Shown one piece after another: positions 61,300-64,000 of a DNA stretch of 64,000 nucleotides (the stretch's first letter is position 1; each line of letters opens with the position of its first letter). The notes under the pieces were generated by a model that was not told where the DNA came from, searched no databases, and saw only the letters and a program-made list of their open reading frames with translations. The position numbers and the translations under genes were made by a program. The DNA is taken from positions 310,001-374,000 of the forward strand of contig CAVONV010000035.1 of the NCBI GenBank assembly GCA_963697355.1, read 5' to 3'. Source of the DNA: CAVONV01 sp963697355. GTDB taxonomy: Bacteria > Acidobacteriota > Vicinamibacteria > Marinacidobacterales > DATDRI01.

Positions 61300-64000
61300 C
61301 TATTCGAGAAGATGCAACAGATCCTCTCGACTCAGCACACCACCGGTCGCGGCGGTGGTCAGATCCGAGAGCCGCTGTTTTTCTTGCTGGAGGGCGAGGA
61401 CCCGTTCTTCCACGGTATCGGCGGCGATCAATCGGTGGACGAAGACGGGCTTTTTCTGGCCGATGCGATGGGCCCGATCCGCCGCCTGATCTTCCACCGC
61501 TGGATTCCACCACGGATCCAAGATGAAGACGTGATCCGCCGCAGTCAGATTGAGACCCGTGCCACCGGCTTTGAGCGAGATAAGAAAGACGGGAGGCCCA
61601 TCCCGCTGCTGAAATCGAGACACGACGCCCACCCGATCGCGGGTGGTTCCATCGAGCCGCAGAAAGTCGATACGCTCGCGTTTCAAGTGAGGCTCGAGAA
61701 GATCCAGCATCGTCGTCCACTGGGAAAAGACGAGGGCTCGATGTCCCTCCGCAGCGGTCGTTTCCAGCGAGGAGAGCAGAACCTCTGTTTTGGAAGAGCT
61801 CGACGCTTCCTGTCCTGGTACGAGGGCGGGATGACATGCCGCCTGGCGTAGGCGGAGGAGCGCCTCGAGAGCCGTAAGAGGATTTCCCCCTGCCTCGAGC
61901 TTGGCCAAAACGTCGTTGCGAACCGCCAATCGGATCGCTTCGTAGAGCTCGCGCTCGCTCGGACCGAGCTCGCAGCGAAGCGTCATCTCCGTACGCGGCG
62001 GGAGCTCGGGCGCCACTTCACCTTTGAGCCGTCTCAGAAAAAAAGGCCCGATACGCTTGCGGAGTCGCTCCAAGACACGCTCTTCCCCCGATTCAATGGG
62101 ACGGATGTAGCGCTCCTTGAAGTCCGTGAGGCCGCCAAGAAAGCCCCGGTTCAAGAAGTGGAACTGGCTCCAAAGATCCTCCAAGCGGTTCTCGATGGGC
62201 GTTCCCGTCAAGCTCATGCGAAACTTCCCAGGCAAACCGTAGACGGCTTGGGCAAGCTGGCTATCGGGATTCTTTATGGCCTGAGCTTCGTCGATGACGA
62301 CAGTGTCCCATGCCACGGCGGAGAGCCTCTCTTTGTCCTGCCGCAGCAGCGCGTGGCTCGTAATGGTGAGGGCGGCGTCGGGCTCGAGTGTACGATTCCC
62401 ACCATGGTAGAGACAGACGGTGAGCTCCGGACGGAAACGGGCCGCTTCCGTCTTCCAATTGTGGAGGACACTCGTCGGAGCAGCTACGAGAGTTCTCCCC
62501 TCTAGAGCGCAAAGTGCTTGAAGAGTTTTCCCCAGTCCCATGTCGTCGGCAAGGAGCGCTCCCAGTCCGGCTTCGCGAAGGAAGACGAGCCAATTGACAC
62601 CCTGGCGTTGATAGTCCCTGAGCCGTGCCGCCAGCGTTTCCGGCAAAGGTGCTTCGGAAATTCCAGTGAAACCGCCTACCCAAGCACGTATCTTTTCGAG
62701 CTCGGGAGGTGGCGGTTCGTCGAGATCCTCGCAGAGTCCGGCAAGTTCGGGTAGAGCCGCTTTCGGAAGGGCACCTTCGCCCGCGTCCCGTGCCGCCATC
62801 AAATCGGCGAGGCGCTCTCCGTAACGATCCAACCAGTCGAGAGGCAGAGGTGAAAAACCTCCCCCCTCCAAGGGAACGAGAGACCGGCCTTCGCGATAGG
62901 CCCGAAATACGCTCTCGGCGCGAGCCGATCGGGGCGGTTTCTCGCTCGTCTCGAAATTCAAATCAAAGCCTTTCGCGTGGATCGTTGTTCGCGGCCCGAG
63001 TCGGGGAGCCAAACGGAAGTACTCGTGCCCGCGGCCCTCGATCCGGCCGTTCCATCCCTCGAGCTTTTGTACCATCTCGATCGCTTCCTCCGTCGCGAGC
63101 TCCTCCCCCCGCCCCACCGTCAGGCCAAGCTCCCTCACGAGACTTTCCGTGAGCTGCCGCTCGGCATCGAGCAGACGATAGGGAACGGCGCCCCCCAGGG
63201 CGATGAGTCGGTCCCCTTCGACACGGCCGCAGGGTGGATCGCCATACACAATGCTCGGCAATACGTACAATCTCTCCCCCTGCCGCTCGAAGAGAAGTGA
63301 AACCGTAGGCTGCTCCTTCGCCGCGCGGGGAAGATTAGCGGAACGGATATCGACGGGCACCCGCTTGCCGAGTGACGGCAGCACTTCCGACACGAGCTCT
63401 CCAATCTCCACGGGACCGTATACGCGCCCTCGCGCAAGCTCCGAAAGCTCGCGTCCTGATAAGGCTGGCTCACCCATCGGCCGCAACACCCGACCGCAAA
63501 GAGCAACCCCGTTTCCAAAGACTTCGTCAATCTCGCCGCTCTCGTGCAAGCTCAGCCGGAAACCGTCACCGGCATCTTCCACCCGGACGCTCGGCAGCAC
63601 TTCACGCGGGGAGGTTTCGATGGGCAGGCCATCGAGCTCGACGTTTTTGAGGCGGGACAACGCCTCCAGGATTGGAGGAACAGCTTCTCGGTCGAGTACA
63701 CCAGTCAGCCGGCCTCCAAGAGCTTTTTCTACGGCGAGATCGTCCCGCGTAGCGGTAAAGGGAGGGCCGCTGAAGCGACCCGATGCTACGGCCTCCAATG
63801 GGGATTCGATGGGACAAAAACTTCCGTCATCCACGATTCCACGCTCGAATGCAAGCCCTCGAGGCGTTCTTCGAAACCGATAGGTCATCGGTCGCGCCTC
63901 GGCCGGCGCCTTCTTGCCCTGGCGCAAGGCAACCACCGCCGCGGCGACGTGCTCGCAGGCATCGAGAAGACTCAGGCAGTCACACTCCCATTCGTCCTCC
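61300..64000 (-). CDS. SWIM zinc-finger SNF2-family helicase (5' end outside window)
   Basis: The frame is open to the window edge, so the gene starts beyond base 64000. The first visible residues are a SWIM finger (ECDCLSLLDACEH: CxC, then CxH). A long middle region of about 420 residues precedes the SNF2 core: ALLADDMGLGKTLQALCALE (Walker A), VVIDEAQAIKNPDSQ (Walker B, DEAQ), MSLTGTPIENRLEDLWSQFH, EGHRALVFSQWTTMLDLLEP, SLKAGGTGLNLTAADHVFIL and DPWWNPAVEDQAADRAHRIG. SWIM-SNF2 proteins are DNA translocases of repair or transcription. The 200-base gap to the cupin gene has nothing clear. Confidence 0.9.
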   Translation of the reverse strand, partial: EDEWECDCLSLLDACEHVAAAVVALRQGKKAPAEARPMTYRFRRTPRGLAFERGIVDDGSFCPIESPLEAVASGRFSGPPFTATRDDLAVEKALGGRLTGVLDREAVPPILEALSRLKNVELDGLPIETSPREVLPSVRVEDAGDGFRLSLHESGEIDEVFGNGVALCGRVLRPMGEPALSGRELSELARGRVYGPVEIGELVSEVLPSLGKRVPVDIRSANLPRAAKEQPTVSLLFERQGERLYVLPSIVYGDPPCGRVEGDRLIALGGAVPYRLLDAERQLTESLVRELGLTVGRGEELATEEAIEMVQKLEGWNGRIEGRGHEYFRLAPRLGPRTTIHAKGFDLNFETSEKPPRSARAESVFRAYREGRSLVPLEGGGFSPLPLDWLDRYGERLADLMAARDAGEGALPKAALPELAGLCEDLDEPPPPELEKIRAWVGGFTGISEAPLPETLAARLRDYQRQGVNWLVFLREAGLGALLADDMGLGKTLQALCALEGRTLVAAPTSVLHNWKTEAARFRPELTVCLYHGGNRTLEPDAALTITSHALLRQDKERLSAVAWDTVVIDEAQAIKNPDSQLAQAVYGLPGKFRMSLTGTPIENRLEDLWSQFHFLNRGFLGGLTDFKERYIRPIESGEERVLERLRKRIGPFFLRRLKGEVAPELPPRTEMTLRCELGPSERELYEAIRLAVRNDVLAKLEAGGNPLTALEALLRLRQAACHPALVPGQEASSSSKTEVLLSSLETTAAEGHRALVFSQWTTMLDLLEPHLKRERIDFLRLDGTTRDRVGVVSRFQQRDGPPVFLISLKAGGTGLNLTAADHVFILDPWWNPAVEDQAADRAHRIGQKKPVFVHRLIAADTVEERVLALQQEKQRLSDLTTAATGGVLSREDLLHLLE

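Overview
The window looks like one contig from an anaerobic, cytochrome-rich bacterium of the kind found in Acidobacteriota or Desulfobacterota. The redox genes resemble the Hmc, Tmc and DsrMK complexes of sulfate reducers. The tricorn-type protease, GH172-like enzyme, DUF2092 remnant and FHA/eukaryote-type kinase genes fit an acidobacterial background better. This placement is an inference; there is no rRNA or other marker gene in the window.

Layout. 1-5.6 kb: end of an SLC13 permease, then a signalling operon (kinase-like/BON-like/receiver fusion, membrane histidine kinase, receiver, short kinase-like protein). 5.7-8.9 kb, minus strand: a SulP transporter with three STAS domains and a CxxCH motif in an inserted loop. 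9.0-13.3 kb: a relic of an HdrD-type gene, a strong hairpin, a sigma-54 promoter and an operon for an HTH/Cys/receiver-like regulator, a macro-domain protein, a NarI-type cytochrome b and an HdrD-type iron-sulfur protein carrying a C-terminal receiver. 13.6-15.5 kb: a Cys-PAS kinase and receiver. 15.6-23.2 kb: a second sigma-54 promoter and a Tmc/Hmc-like operon (TmcD-like propeller, NarI type, HdrD type, 16-haem cytochrome, ferredoxin-type subunit, NrfD type, HmcD-like peptide). 23.3-24.9 kb: a PPOX-fold protein and a GH172-like protein. 25.1-33.7 kb, minus strand: a third complex (NifX-like, HdrD, NarI, ferredoxin, NrfD fused to a hexahaem cytochrome), followed by receiver, Cys-PAS kinase and two receivers. 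34.1-37.2 kb: a sigma-54-like promoter, an Rrf2 regulator, and a DsrM/DsrK-like pair. 37.3-40.6 kb: a HEAT-repeat protein, receiver, Cys-PAS kinase and receiver. 40.7-45.2 kb: siroheme synthase, a methyltransferase and an MscS channel. 45.3-55.2 kb: a scarred accessory region with a broken transporter, outer-membrane protein fragments, a deleted transposase, a RES-Xre toxin-antitoxin pair, a decayed duplicate of the siroheme/methyltransferase locus, a nucleotidyltransferase relic and a DUF2092 relic. 55.1-64 kb: tricorn-type protease, FHA protein, Ser/Thr kinase, cupin and a SWIM/SNF2 helicase that runs off the end.

How it may work together. Four sets of membrane quinone/thiol redox subunits (NarI-like cytochrome b plus HdrD-like CCG protein) are each interleaved with kinases and stand-alone receivers. 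Three of the kinases carry paired PAS domains with a recurring C..C-x2-C motif, and one HdrD-type subunit has a receiver fused to it. The inference is a redox-sensing phosphorelay attached directly to respiratory complexes, under sigma-54 and Rrf2 control.

Caution. Many single-base frameshifts break the redox genes of complexes B, C and D, while the kinase and receiver genes are intact. Whether these are assembly errors or real decay cannot be decided from the sequence alone.
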